Assembly (NCBI RefSeq): GCF_022695595.1
Contig: NZ_CP074380.1
Location: 6,082,001-6,146,000, forward strand
Reading direction: 5' to 3'
Length of the DNA: 64,000 nucleotides
From: Streptomyces sp. MST-110588
Lineage (GTDB): Bacteria > Actinomycetota > Actinomycetes > Streptomycetales > Streptomycetaceae
The translations under genes and the position numbers were made by a program. Below, piece after piece: positions 22,871 to 31,476 of this stretch; the stretch's first letter is position 1, and every line of letters begins with the position of its first letter. The notes below the pieces were generated by a model, which had not been told where the DNA came from, did not search any database, and saw only the letters and a program-made list of their open reading frames with translations.

Positions 22871-22953
22871 CAACCACCGCCAACGGGTGGCTCAGCGGCT
22901 GGTCACGAGCGATGTTGGGGGAGTGTCCCAAGGTGGGTAACCGCGCGAATAAG

Positions 22954-23040
22954 TTCCTGCGCAACAAGAAGCAGGAGTGGGAGGAGTACCGCTCCGAGGT
23001 GACCGCGTTCGAGCTGCGCAAGATGCTGCCGGTGCTCTGA
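22954..23040 (+). pseudogene. glnA2: 3' remnant of glutamine synthetase GlnA2, probable attachment site
   Basis: The reading frame FLRNKKQEWEEYRSEVTAF to MLPVL, then stop, reads as the C-terminus of actinobacterial GlnA2, whose chain ends with FLRNK-x-EW-x2-YRS-x-VT-x2-EL. Upstream of 22954 the frame becomes unrelated to GlnA2 (NRANK in place of the expected EHVF-type residues). GlnA2 precedes GlnE in Streptomyces and Mycobacterium. The most likely explanation is that the element recombined into the glnA2 3' end, leaving this short copy on the right and the full gene left of the window. A GTG at 22933 could still allow translation of a short peptide. Confidence 0.75.
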
Positions 23041-23159
23041 GTACGACACGGGTGACGGGCAGCGGGCGGCGGGCGGCCGAAGGCGTACGGCAGGAGGCAG
23101 GCGGCGGGTGGCAGAGGTGAGGACGAAGTGAGTACGGGTCCCGCGAAAGGCAGCGGGTC

Positions 23160-26100
23160 ATGACGCCTCCCGCACCACAGGGGCGCCGCAGCAGCACCGT
23201 CACCCGGCTGCTCCGGCACGGCTTCACCGACCCCTCGGCGGCCGGCCGGCTGCTGGAGACGCCCGCGCTGGCCCCCGTACGGGAGGACTCCGCGGTCCTG
23301 GACGCGCTCGGTGTCACGGCCGACCCGGATCTGGCGCTGTTCGGACTGATGCGGCTGGTGGAGGCGCTGGAGGCACGGCAGCCGCAGGAGCGGCAGGCGC
23401 TGCTGAGCACACTGGCCGGCGCCAAGCCGCTGCGGGACCGGCTGCTGGGCGTGCTCGGCGCGTCCGAGGCGCTCGGCGACCACCTCGTACGGCATCCGGA
23501 CGACTGGCGCTCGCTGGTCCGGTACGAGGCGGTGGACCTGCACCCCACCACGCCCGAGTTCGAGGAGGCCCTCGCCGAGGGCGTGTGGGGCGAGCGGGGC
23601 GCGCGGCGGCCCCGGGCGGACGCGCTGCGGGCCGTGTACCGCAGGTGCCTGCTGGGGATCGCGGCCCGTGACGTGTGCGGGACCACCGACGTGGCGCAGA
23701 CCGCGGCGGAGCTGGCGGACCTGGCGACCGCGACACTGCGGGCCGCGCTGGAGATCGCCTGCGAGGAGCAGCCGGCCGACGCCGCCGCCTGCCGGCTCGC
23801 CGTCATCGGCATGGGCAAGTGCGGCGGGCGCGAGCTGAACTACGTCTCCGACGTCGATGTCATCTTCGTCGCCGAGGCCCGCAACGGCACGGACGAGGGC
23901 AAGGCCCTGCAAGCCGCGACCCGCCTCGCCTCCCGCCTGATGCGCCTGTGCTCCGACGTCACCGCCGAGGGCACGATCTGGCCGGTGGACGCCAACCTGC
24001 GCCCCGAGGGCCGCAACGGGCCGCTGGTACGGACCCTGAGCAGCCACCTGGCCTACTACCAGCGGTGGGCCAAGACCTGGGAGTTCCAGGCGCTGCTCAA
24101 GGCCCGGCCGGTGGCCGGCGACGAGGAGCTGGGCCAGGAGTACGTACAGGCGGTGGCGCCGCTGGTCTGGCAGGCCTCCGAGCGGGAGAACTTCGTCACC
24201 GACGTACGGCAGATGCGCCGCCGGGTGGTGGCGAACATCCCCGCCGCCCAGGTCGACCGGGAACTGAAGCTGGGCCCCGGCGGGCTGCGGGACGTCGAAT
24301 TCGCCGTACAGCTCCTGCAGTTGGTGCACGGGCGGGGCGATGCCACGCTGCGCAGCGCCACCACCCTCGAAGCGCTGGCGGCGCTCGCGGCCGGCGGGTA
24401 CGTGGGGCGTGAGGACGCCCGGGCGCTGGACGCCGCCTACCGCTTCCTGCGCACGCTGGAGCACCGCATCCAGCTCCACAAGCTGCGCCGTACGCACCTG
24501 ATGCCCGAGGACGAGCCGGGCCTGCGCCGCCTGGCCCGCTCCCTGGGCATGCGCACCGAAGCGGTGGACACCCTGCGCAAGGAGTGGAAGTGGCACGCCC
24601 GTGAGGTGCGGCGGCTGCACGAGAAGCTCTTCTACCGGCCGCTGCTGGACGCCGTGGCGCACCTGGAGCCCGCCGAGACCCGGCTGTCCGCCAAGGCCGC
24701 CGGCCAGCGGCTGGAGGCCCTGGGGTACGCCGATCCGGTGGCGGCGTTGCGCCACCTGGAGGCACTGGCGTCGGGGGTGACCCGCAAGGCGGCCATCCAG
24801 CGTACGCTGCTGCCGGTGTTGCTGGGCTGGTTCGCTGACTCCGCCGACCCGGACGCCGGACTGCTGAACTTCCGCAAGGTCTCCGACGCCCTGGGCAAGA
24901 CGCCGTGGTACCTGCGGCTGCTGCGCGACGAGGGCGCGGCGGCCGAAAACCTCGCCCGGGTGCTGTCGGCCGGGCGCCTGGCCCCCGACCTGCTGCTGCG
25001 CGCGCCCGAGGCGGTGGCGCTGCTCGGCGCCCCCGACGGGCTGCGACCGCGCGGCCGGGCCGCGCTGGAGCAGGAGGTGCTGGCCGCGGTCGGCCGGGCG
25101 GGCGACGCGGAGCAGGCGGTCGCGGTGGCGCGCGGGGTACGGCGCCGGGAGCTGTTCCGTACCGCCGCGGCCGACCTGATCGGCGCGTACGGCACGGAGG
25201 TCAGCCCCGCCGAGAAGGACCACGGCACCGCCGTGGACGTGGTCGGCTCGGCCGTCTCGGACCTGAACGCCGCGACGCTGGCGGGCGCGCTGCGGGCCGC
25301 CGTGCGCGACCAGTGGGGCGACACCCTGCCCACCCGCTTCGCGGTGATCGGCATGGGCCGCTTCGGCGGCCACGAGCTGAGCTACGGCTCGGACGCGGAC
25401 GTCCTGTTCGTGCACGAGCCGCGCGAGGGCGCCGACGAGCAGGAGGCCGCCAAGGCGGCCCACGCCGTCGCCAACGAGATGCGCCGGCTGCTCCAGCTCC
25501 CCTCCTCCGACCCGCCGTTGCTCATCGACGCCGATCTGCGCCCGGAGGGCAGGTCCGGCCCGCTGGTGCGCTCGCTGGCCTCCTACGCCGCGTACTACCG
25601 GCGCTGGTCGCTGGTCTGGGAGTCCCAGGCGCTGCTGCGCGCCGAGCCGGTCGCGGGCGATGCGGAGCTGGGCCGGCGGTTCGTCGAACTGATAGATCCA
25701 CTGCGCTACCCGGCCGAGGGGCTGGGCGAGGACGCCGTACGCGAGATCAGACGCCTCAAGGCCCGCATGGAGACCGAGCGGCTGCCGCGCGGTGCCGATC
25801 CGACCACCCACACCAAGCTGGGCCGCGGTGGGCTCAGCGACGTGGAGTGGACGGTGCAGCTCCTCCAGATGCGGCACGGCTGGGCCGAGCCGGGGCTGCG
25901 CACGACCCGTACCCGTCAGGCGCTGGCCGCGGCACACGCCGCCGGGCTGATCGGCACGGAGGCGGCGCGGACCCTGGACGAGGCGTGGGTGCTGGCCACG
26001 CGGGTGCGCAACGGCGTGATGCTCGTACGGGGCCGGCCGGGCGACACCTTCCCCTCCGACGCCCGGGAGCTGGCGGCGGTGGGCCGCTACCTCGGGTACG

Positions 26101-26192
26101 AGGACGGGCACGTGGGCGAGATGCTGGACGACTACCGGCGTATCACGCGCCGGGCGCGGGCCGTGGTCGAGGAGCTGTTCTACCAAGGGTGA
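23160..26192 (+). CDS. glnE: Bifunctional glutamine synthetase adenylyltransferase/deadenylase
   Basis: A 1010-aa enzyme, full length for the family. It adenylylates and deadenylylates glutamine synthetase in response to nitrogen status. Two nucleotidyltransferase domains are visible: the N-terminal one with GKCGGRELNYVSDVDVIFV (about residues 219-237) and the C-terminal one with GRFGGHELSYGSDADVLFVHE (about 728-748). Each is followed by a helical domain with KLGPGGLRDVEF or KLGRGGLSDVEW. ATG at 23160 is used. The neighbouring glnA2 remnant confirms the standard nitrogen locus, which the mobile element has split. Confidence 0.96.
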   Translation: MTPPAPQGRRSSTVTRLLRHGFTDPSAAGRLLETPALAPVREDSAVLDALGVTADPDLALFGLMRLVEALEARQPQERQALLSTLAGAKPLRDRLLGVLGASEALGDHLVRHPDDWRSLVRYEAVDLHPTTPEFEEALAEGVWGERGARRPRADALRAVYRRCLLGIAARDVCGTTDVAQTAAELADLATATLRAALEIACEEQPADAAACRLAVIGMGKCGGRELNYVSDVDVIFVAEARNGTDEGKALQAATRLASRLMRLCSDVTAEGTIWPVDANLRPEGRNGPLVRTLSSHLAYYQRWAKTWEFQALLKARPVAGDEELGQEYVQAVAPLVWQASERENFVTDVRQMRRRVVANIPAAQVDRELKLGPGGLRDVEFAVQLLQLVHGRGDATLRSATTLEALAALAAGGYVGREDARALDAAYRFLRTLEHRIQLHKLRRTHLMPEDEPGLRRLARSLGMRTEAVDTLRKEWKWHAREVRRLHEKLFYRPLLDAVAHLEPAETRLSAKAAGQRLEALGYADPVAALRHLEALASGVTRKAAIQRTLLPVLLGWFADSADPDAGLLNFRKVSDALGKTPWYLRLLRDEGAAAENLARVLSAGRLAPDLLLRAPEAVALLGAPDGLRPRGRAALEQEVLAAVGRAGDAEQAVAVARGVRRRELFRTAAADLIGAYGTEVSPAEKDHGTAVDVVGSAVSDLNAATLAGALRAAVRDQWGDTLPTRFAVIGMGRFGGHELSYGSDADVLFVHEPREGADEQEAAKAAHAVANEMRRLLQLPSSDPPLLIDADLRPEGRSGPLVRSLASYAAYYRRWSLVWESQALLRAEPVAGDAELGRRFVELIDPLRYPAEGLGEDAVREIRRLKARMETERLPRGADPTTHTKLGRGGLSDVEWTVQLLQMRHGWAEPGLRTTRTRQALAAAHAAGLIGTEAARTLDEAWVLATRVRNGVMLVRGRPGDTFPSDARELAAVGRYLGYEDGHVGEMLDDYRRITRRARAVVEELFYQG

Positions 26193-26203
26193 GGGCCCGG
26201 TGC

Positions 26204-26246
26204 AGGGCGGGCGCGCCGGGGCCGGACGGTTGCGCGCCGCCCGCCC
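26204..26246. terminator. GC-rich hairpin between convergent glnE and PAP2 genes
   Basis: GGGCGGGCGCGC and GCGCGCCGCCCGCCC form an imperfect stem just before the PAP2 gene end (26247). It may terminate both convergent transcripts. Confidence 0.45.
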
Positions 26247-27101
26247 TCAGTCGGCGGTCGCGCCGAGGGCGCCGACCCGGCGCGGCAGGCGGTGCGGGAG
26301 GGAGCCGTACCACCCGCAGGCCAGGGTGAAGCCGAAGACGATGCACAGCACGCCGCCGACGGCGTCGAGCCAGAAGTGGTTGGCGGTGGAGACGATCACG
26401 ATCAGGGTCGTCACCGGGTAGAGCAGGCCGAGCACCTTGGCCCACACCGGCTTGGCGACCAGGGCGATGGTCAGGCCGCACCACAGCGACCAGCCGATGT
26501 GCATCGAGGGCATGGCCGCGTACTGGTTCGACATCGTGGCGAGGTTGCCCGACGCCATCGAGCCCCAGGTGTGGTGGACGATGACGGTGTCGATGAAATC
26601 GCCGCCGGGCATCAGCCGGGGCGGCGCCAGCGGGTAGAAGTAGTAGCCGAGGAGGGCGACGCCCGTGGTGGCGAACAGGGCCAGGCGGGCGGCGGCGTAG
26701 CGGCCCGGGTGCCAGCGGTAGAGCCAGACCAGGACGCCGATGGTCAGTATGAAGTGCAGCGTGGCGTAGTAGTAGTTCATGGACACGATCAGCCACGTCA
26801 CGGAGTCCACCGCGTGGTTGATCGTGTGCTCCACGGCGATGCCGAGGGAGTGTTCCGCGCGCCAGATCCAGTCGGCGTTCCGCAGCGCCTGGGCCTTCTG
26901 CTCGGGCACCGCGTTACGGATCAGCGAGTACGCCCAGTAACTGATCGCGATCAGCAGGATCTCGAACCAGAGACGGGGTGTGCGAGGCGAGCGCAGCCTG
27001 GACACCAGGCCACCGCTGCCCGACTGCCGGTCCGTGCGCTCCCCGCCGGTCTGCGGGGCGGCGGTCCGGCCGTCAAGAGTCCTCACATTCGCTTCACCCA
27101 T
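26247..27101 (-). CDS. PAP2-family membrane phosphatase
   Basis: A 284-aa protein (ATG at 27101, MGEANVRTLDG) with about six membrane helices. The PAP2/AUR1-type motifs are AAMPSMHIGWS (about residues 195-205) and ANHFWLDAVGG (about 242-252), which hold the catalytic histidines. An APPRLMPGGDF segment matches the substrate loop of inositol-phosphotransferase-like members. It is expected to remove or transfer phosphate on lipid phosphates at the membrane. The gene is convergent with glnE. Confidence 0.88.
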   Translation of the reverse strand: MGEANVRTLDGRTAAPQTGGERTDRQSGSGGLVSRLRSPRTPRLWFEILLIAISYWAYSLIRNAVPEQKAQALRNADWIWRAEHSLGIAVEHTINHAVDSVTWLIVSMNYYYATLHFILTIGVLVWLYRWHPGRYAAARLALFATTGVALLGYYFYPLAPPRLMPGGDFIDTVIVHHTWGSMASGNLATMSNQYAAMPSMHIGWSLWCGLTIALVAKPVWAKVLGLLYPVTTLIVIVSTANHFWLDAVGGVLCIVFGFTLACGWYGSLPHRLPRRVGALGATAD

Positions 27102-27174
27102 AGGCAGACAGTCTGCCAGAAAGGGTGTACGGGCGATCATCCCGCGGTCGGGTCTTGGTCAGTCCCTGTCGGCC

Positions 27175-28320
27175 TCAGGGAGTAGGGGTGTGCTCAGGGT
27201 CACGCGCAGCCGCCGGCCCGTCCGGGGTTCCGGGACCGCGGTCCTGTGAGGGGGCCGGGACGGGGAGGGCAGCCGTGGCCGGGGGCGGGCCCGGGACGCA
27301 GGGGCGCCCGGGGGCCGACGCGGTGGAGCCCCGGACGACCAGCTCGGGGTGGAAGACGAACTCGCCGTGCGGGGCCGGGGTGCCGCCGATCTCCTCCAGC
27401 AGGGCCCGCACCGCCGCCTGCCCCATCGCCGTCACCGGCTGGCGGATCGTGGTCAGCGGGGGGTCGGTGAAGGCGATGAGCGGGGAGTCGTCGAAGCCGA
27501 CGACGGAGACCTCGCGCGGCACCTCCAGGCCGCGCTGCCGGGCGGCCCGGACCGCGCCGAGCGCCATCATGTCGCTGGCGCAGATCACCGCCGTACAGCC
27601 CCGGCCGATCAGCGCGGTCGCGGCGGCCTGGCCGCCCTCCAGGGTGTAGAGGGAGTGCTGGATCAGCTCCTGCGCCTGATCGGCGCTCAGACCGAGCCGC
27701 TGGTGCATGCTGCGCACGAACCCCTCGATCTTGCGCTGGACGGGCACGAACCGCCGGGGCCCCAGCGCCAGCCCGATCCGCTGGTGGCCCAGCGCGGACA
27801 GATGGGTGACGGCCAGGTCCACGGCGGCCCGGTCGTCGGGAGAGACGAAGGCCGCCTGCACCCGGTCGGAGAAGCCGTTGATCAGTACGAAGGGCACGCC
27901 CTGGCCGCGCAGCCGCTCGTAGCGCTGCATGTCGGCGGAGGTGTCGGCGTGCAGCCCGGAGACGAAGATGATGCCGGCCACGCCCCGGTCCACCAGCATC
28001 TCGGTCAGCTCGTCCTCGGTGGAGCCGCCCGGTGTCTGCGTCGCCAGCACCGGGGTGTAGCCCTGACGTGTCAGTGCCTGCCCGATGACCTGCGCGAACG
28101 CGGGGAATATCGGGTTCTCCAGCTCGGGGGTTATCAGGCCCACCAGACCCGCGCTGCGCTGCCGCAGCCGCACCGGACGCTCGTACCCCAGCACGTCCAG
28201 GGCGGCCAGCACGGACTGGCGGGTGGCGGCGGAGACCCCGGGTTTCCCGTTGAGGACCCTGCTGACGGTTGCTTCGCTGACACCCGCCTGTGCTGCGATG
28301 TCGGCCAGCCGGGCGGTCAT
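27175..28320 (-). CDS. malR: LacI-family repressor, MalR-type (copy 1)
   Basis: A 381-aa repressor with an N-terminal LacI helix-turn-helix and hinge (LADIAAQAGVSEATVSRVLNGKPGVS, residues 5-30) and a sugar-binding periplasmic-protein-like core (VGLITPELENPIFPAFAQVI, VISVVGFDDSPLIAF-type segment, DPPLTTIRQP). The C-terminal 60 residues are a Pro-rich extension. In S. coelicolor malR lies beside malEFG and represses maltose genes. Here it is followed by a glucosidase gene on the same strand and is paralogous to the LacI at 35219-36421. Confidence 0.88.
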   Translation of the reverse strand: MTARLADIAAQAGVSEATVSRVLNGKPGVSAATRQSVLAALDVLGYERPVRLRQRSAGLVGLITPELENPIFPAFAQVIGQALTRQGYTPVLATQTPGGSTEDELTEMLVDRGVAGIIFVSGLHADTSADMQRYERLRGQGVPFVLINGFSDRVQAAFVSPDDRAAVDLAVTHLSALGHQRIGLALGPRRFVPVQRKIEGFVRSMHQRLGLSADQAQELIQHSLYTLEGGQAAATALIGRGCTAVICASDMMALGAVRAARQRGLEVPREVSVVGFDDSPLIAFTDPPLTTIRQPVTAMGQAAVRALLEEIGGTPAPHGEFVFHPELVVRGSTASAPGRPCVPGPPPATAALPVPAPSQDRGPGTPDGPAAARDPEHTPTP

Positions 28321-28344
28321 GGGTGGGACTGTACCGGTCGCCTG

Positions 28345-29934
28345 TCAGATTGCCCACCAGATGCAGGAATCCCCCGGGACGCGGGCCGTACCACCGGCGG
28401 TCGTCACCGGCTCGCTGGAGAGCAACGGCCGTCCCGGCAGCGGGATCTCCACCGGGTGCGAGAGGGTGTTGAGGGTGCACAGCACACCCCTACGGGTGAA
28501 GGCGAGGACCCCCTCGGGGGCCGGGACCCAGGTCATGGTGCCGTCACCGAGGCCGGGGAGCCGGCGGCGCAGGGCCAGCGCCGAGCGGTAGAGCTCCAGG
28601 GTGGAGGCCGGGTCGCCGGTCTGGGCCGCCACGGTCAGCTCCCGCCAGGACGGTGGCTGCGGCAGCCAGCTCCCGCCGGGCCCGAAGCCGTACGGGGGTT
28701 CCTGGCCGGACCAGGGCAGGGGGACCCGGCAGCCGTCGCGGTAGCCGTCCTGCCCCGTCCCCCGGAAGAACGCCGGGTCCTGGCGCACCTCGTCGGGCAG
28801 GTCGGTGACCTCGGGCAGCCCCAGCTCCTCGCCCTGGTAGAGGTAGGCGGAACCGGGCAGCGCCAGCATCGCCAAGGTGGCGGCGCGGGCCCGGCGCAGG
28901 CTGCCCAGGCGGGTGGTGTGGCGTACGACGTCGTGGTTGGACAGGACCCAGGTGGCCGGCGCGCCCACCGAGGCGGTGGCGGCCAGGCAGTCGTCGATGA
29001 CCGGGCGCAGCGCGGCGGCGCCCCAGCCGGCCGTCAGGAACGGGAAGTTGAACGCCTGGTGGAGCTCGTCCGGGCGGACGTACAGGGCCAGCCGCCGGGC
29101 GTCGGGGGCCCATGCCTCGGCGACGCCGATCCGCTCGCCCCCGTAGGAGTCCAGCAGCCGCCGCCAGGAGCGGTGGATCTCATGGACGCCGTCCTGGTCG
29201 AAGAAGGGCAGCACCTGGGAGCCGATCAGCTTGGCCTGTTCCTTGTGGCCGATGTCCGGCAGGCCCGGCGCCTTGATCATGCCGTGTGCGACGTCGATAC
29301 GGAAGCCGTCGACGCCGAGGTCCAGCCAGAAGCGCAGGATGGACTCGAACTCGGCCTGTACGTCCGGATTCGCCCAGTTCAGATCGGGCTGTTCGGGCGC
29401 GAAGAGGTGGAGGTACCAGTCGCCCCGCTCCGTACGGGTCCAGGCCGGGCCGCCGAAGACGGACTCCCAGTCGTTGGGCGGCAGCTCACCCGCCGGCCCC
29501 TTGCCGGGGCGGAAGATGTAGCGCTCACGGGCCAGTGCCGGGTCCTGGAACCAGGGGTGGCGGTCGGAGGTGTGGTTGGGCACGATGTCGACGATCACCC
29601 GCAGGCCCAGGCCGTGGGCGGTACGTACGAGGTCGTCGGCGTCCTGGAGGTCGCCGAAGACGGGGTCCACCGCCCGGTGGTCAGCCACGTCGTAGCCGCC
29701 GTCGGCCTGCGGCGAGGCGTAGAAGGGCGTCAGCCACACCGCGTCCACGCCCAGGTCCCGCAGGTACGGCAGACGGGCCCGGGCGCCGCGCAGATCGCCG
29801 ATTCCGTCACCGTCGCTGTCGGCGAACGAGCGTACGTACACCTGATAGATGACGGCGTCGCGCCACCACTGCCGGGCGGCGCCGGGGCGGGCCGGCGGCG
29901 GTGCGGGGTCGGTGGAGGTGAGCTCCTGGGTCAT
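28345..29934 (-). CDS. GH13 alpha-glucosidase (copy 1)
   Basis: A 529-aa cytoplasmic glycoside hydrolase of family 13, oligo-1,6/alpha-glucosidase type. The conserved regions are present: DIVPNHTSDRH (I), GFRIDVAHG with the nucleophile Asp (II), a VAEAWAPD acid/base Glu (III) and LSNHDVVRHTTR (IV). No signal peptide is visible. It would hydrolyse imported maltose and maltodextrins. It lies 24 bases upstream of the LacI gene on the same strand and diverges from malE across 273 bp that carry candidate MalR sites. Confidence 0.92.
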   Translation of the reverse strand: MTQELTSTDPAPPPARPGAARQWWRDAVIYQVYVRSFADSDGDGIGDLRGARARLPYLRDLGVDAVWLTPFYASPQADGGYDVADHRAVDPVFGDLQDADDLVRTAHGLGLRVIVDIVPNHTSDRHPWFQDPALARERYIFRPGKGPAGELPPNDWESVFGGPAWTRTERGDWYLHLFAPEQPDLNWANPDVQAEFESILRFWLDLGVDGFRIDVAHGMIKAPGLPDIGHKEQAKLIGSQVLPFFDQDGVHEIHRSWRRLLDSYGGERIGVAEAWAPDARRLALYVRPDELHQAFNFPFLTAGWGAAALRPVIDDCLAATASVGAPATWVLSNHDVVRHTTRLGSLRRARAATLAMLALPGSAYLYQGEELGLPEVTDLPDEVRQDPAFFRGTGQDGYRDGCRVPLPWSGQEPPYGFGPGGSWLPQPPSWRELTVAAQTGDPASTLELYRSALALRRRLPGLGDGTMTWVPAPEGVLAFTRRGVLCTLNTLSHPVEIPLPGRPLLSSEPVTTAGGTARVPGDSCIWWAI

Positions 29935-30094
29935 CGGCCGTCCCTGTCGAGGTCACGATCGGCTGCGTCGCTGTGGCGCCGCGTCGCTGTATGGCTGTGT
30001 CGCTGCATGACTGCGTTGCTTCATGGCTGCGTCACTTCATGCTGTGTCGCTTCATGGGCTCAACGCTCGGGCGTGCCCTTGGTGACGGGGAAGG

Positions 30095-30158
30095 TTCTGC
30101 AATCCCTTCCCGCAAGGTTGCAGAAATTTTCCGCAAGGTCTTTCGGTTTCTTTGCGGC
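30095..30158. promoter_or_regulatory. TGCAA/GCAAGG repeats upstream of malE (candidate MalR operator)
   Basis: Between the divergent glucosidase and malE genes the sequence has TTCTGCAAT (30095), CGCAAGGTTGCAGAAA (30111-30126), CCGCAAGG (30131-30138) and CTTTGCGG (about 30150). Similar CTTGCAA/CTTGCGA/CTTGCAC repeats precede the amylase gene. MalR of Streptomyces is known to bind repeats of this sort. The exact sites are inferred. Confidence 0.6.
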
Positions 30159-30207
30159 GCTGTTACGTTCCTGACCGCCATCTCAGGCATCCCCTTAAGG
30201 AGTTCAC

Positions 30208-31476
30208 ATGCGGCGTGGCATTGTGGCCACCGCGCTGATAGCGGGCTTGGCACTGGCGGCGACGGCGTGCGGCGGTGGCGGCGGCGCGGGCGACCAGAAG
30301 AGCGGCGGTGAGCTGTCCGGCACCGTGACCTTCTGGGACACCTCCAACGACGCCGAGAAGGCGACGTACAAGGCACTCGCCGAGGGCTTCCACAAGAAGC
30401 ACCCGAAGGTCGAGGTCAAGTACGTCAACGTGGCCTTCGGAGAAGCCAACGCCAAGTTCAAGAACGCGGCCGGCGGCGGCTCCGGCGCCCCCGACGTGAT
30501 GCGTACCGAAGTCGCCTGGGTCGCGGACTTCGCCAACCTCGGCTACCTCGCCCCGCTGGATGACACCCCCGCCCTGGACACCCCGCAGGACTACCTCCCG
30601 CAGGCGCTGGGCAGCACGAAGTTCAAGGGCAAGACCTATGCCGCGCCGCAGGTCATCGACACCCTCGGGCTCTTCTACAACAAGAAGCTGCTCAAGCAGG
30701 CGGGGGTCGGGGTGCCCAGGACCTTCGAGGAACTGAAGGCGTCGGCGAAGAAGATCAAGGACAAGACCGGGGCCACCGCCCTGTACCTGCGCGGCGATGA
30801 CCCGTACTGGTTCCTGCCCTACCTCTACGCCCAGGGCGGCGACATGGTCGACGCCCGCGAGAAGGCCGTGAAGATCGACGACGGGGCCGGCGTCGAGGCG
30901 TTCAAGACGATCAAGGACCTGGTCGACTCCAAGGTGGCCGTCACCGACGCCACCGACGGCCAGGAGAACCAGCTCAAGGCCCTCAAGGACGGCACCGTCG
31001 CGATGGCGGTCGACGGCCCCTGGGACATCGAGGGCGCCCGCGCCGGCAAGGAGTTCAAGGACAAGGAGAACCTCGGCGTCGCCCCCGTCCCCGGCGGCAG
31101 GAGCGCCCAGGGCTCCCCGCAGGGCGGCTGGAACCTCTCCGTCTACGCCGGCTCCAAGAACCTCCAGGCGTCGTACGAGTTCGTCAAATACATGAGCTCG
31201 GCGCAGGTGCAGAAGGAGACCACCGAGAAGCTCAGCCTGCTGCCCACCCGCAAGTCGGTCTACGAGATGGCCTCCGTCAAGGACAACGAGATGGTGCGGT
31301 TCTTCAAGCCCGCCGTCGACAAGGCCGTCCAGCGCCCCTGGATCGCCGAGGGCAACTCCCTCTTCGAGCCCGTCAAGGTCCAGATGAACAAGGTGCTCAG
31401 CGGATCCGCCACACCCGAACAGGCCGCCAAGGCCACCGGTGACGCCTACCGGAAGCTGCTCAAGGACTACAAGTGA
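30208..31476 (+). CDS. malE: Maltose/maltodextrin ABC transporter substrate-binding lipoprotein
   Basis: A 422-aa extracellular binding protein. The signal peptide MRRGIVATALIAGLALAATAC ends in a lipobox (LAATAC, Cys21), so it is lipid-anchored outside the membrane. The mature part is a group 1 binding protein (VTFWDTSNDAEKATYKALAEGF, GTVAMAVDGPWDIEGAR, GGWNLSVYAGSKN). AAGGAG lies 7 bases before the ATG. It begins the malEFG operon; the malF start overlaps its stop. No ATPase gene follows: Streptomyces uses the shared MsiK protein encoded elsewhere. Confidence 0.94.
   Translation: MRRGIVATALIAGLALAATACGGGGGAGDQKSGGELSGTVTFWDTSNDAEKATYKALAEGFHKKHPKVEVKYVNVAFGEANAKFKNAAGGGSGAPDVMRTEVAWVADFANLGYLAPLDDTPALDTPQDYLPQALGSTKFKGKTYAAPQVIDTLGLFYNKKLLKQAGVGVPRTFEELKASAKKIKDKTGATALYLRGDDPYWFLPYLYAQGGDMVDAREKAVKIDDGAGVEAFKTIKDLVDSKVAVTDATDGQENQLKALKDGTVAMAVDGPWDIEGARAGKEFKDKENLGVAPVPGGRSAQGSPQGGWNLSVYAGSKNLQASYEFVKYMSSAQVQKETTEKLSLLPTRKSVYEMASVKDNEMVRFFKPAVDKAVQRPWIAEGNSLFEPVKVQMNKVLSGSATPEQAAKATGDAYRKLLKDYK

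Larger units (their letters stand above)
1..22953. mobile_element. AICE-type integrative and conjugative element (left end outside window)
   Basis: The block carries tyrosine integrase, xis, a primase-type replication module, SSB, a TraB/FtsK translocase, SpdA-like and other membrane proteins, and GntR/Nudix and XRE regulators. This is the gene set of actinomycete integrative and conjugative elements such as pSAM2. Nearly all genes lie on the minus strand and many overlap by 4 bases. The integrase runs off the left edge, so that attachment site is not visible. The right limit is placed where a GlnA2 C-terminal coding remnant begins, about 22954. Content is seen directly; the AICE class and right limit are inferred. 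Confidence 0.88.

Noticed and set aside
22783..22953. tRNA 3' end as attachment site
   Set aside because: No T-arm (GGTTCRA-like) or acceptor pairing was found. The GlnA2 C-terminal remnant explains the boundary better.
22638..26186. An 1182-codon minus-strand open frame across glnE
   Set aside because: Antisense shadow of a highly conserved gene; Gln/Arg/Gly-rich with no motif.
27349..30174. A 941-codon plus-strand frame
   Set aside because: Antisense to LacI and glucosidase genes, with no recognisable domain.
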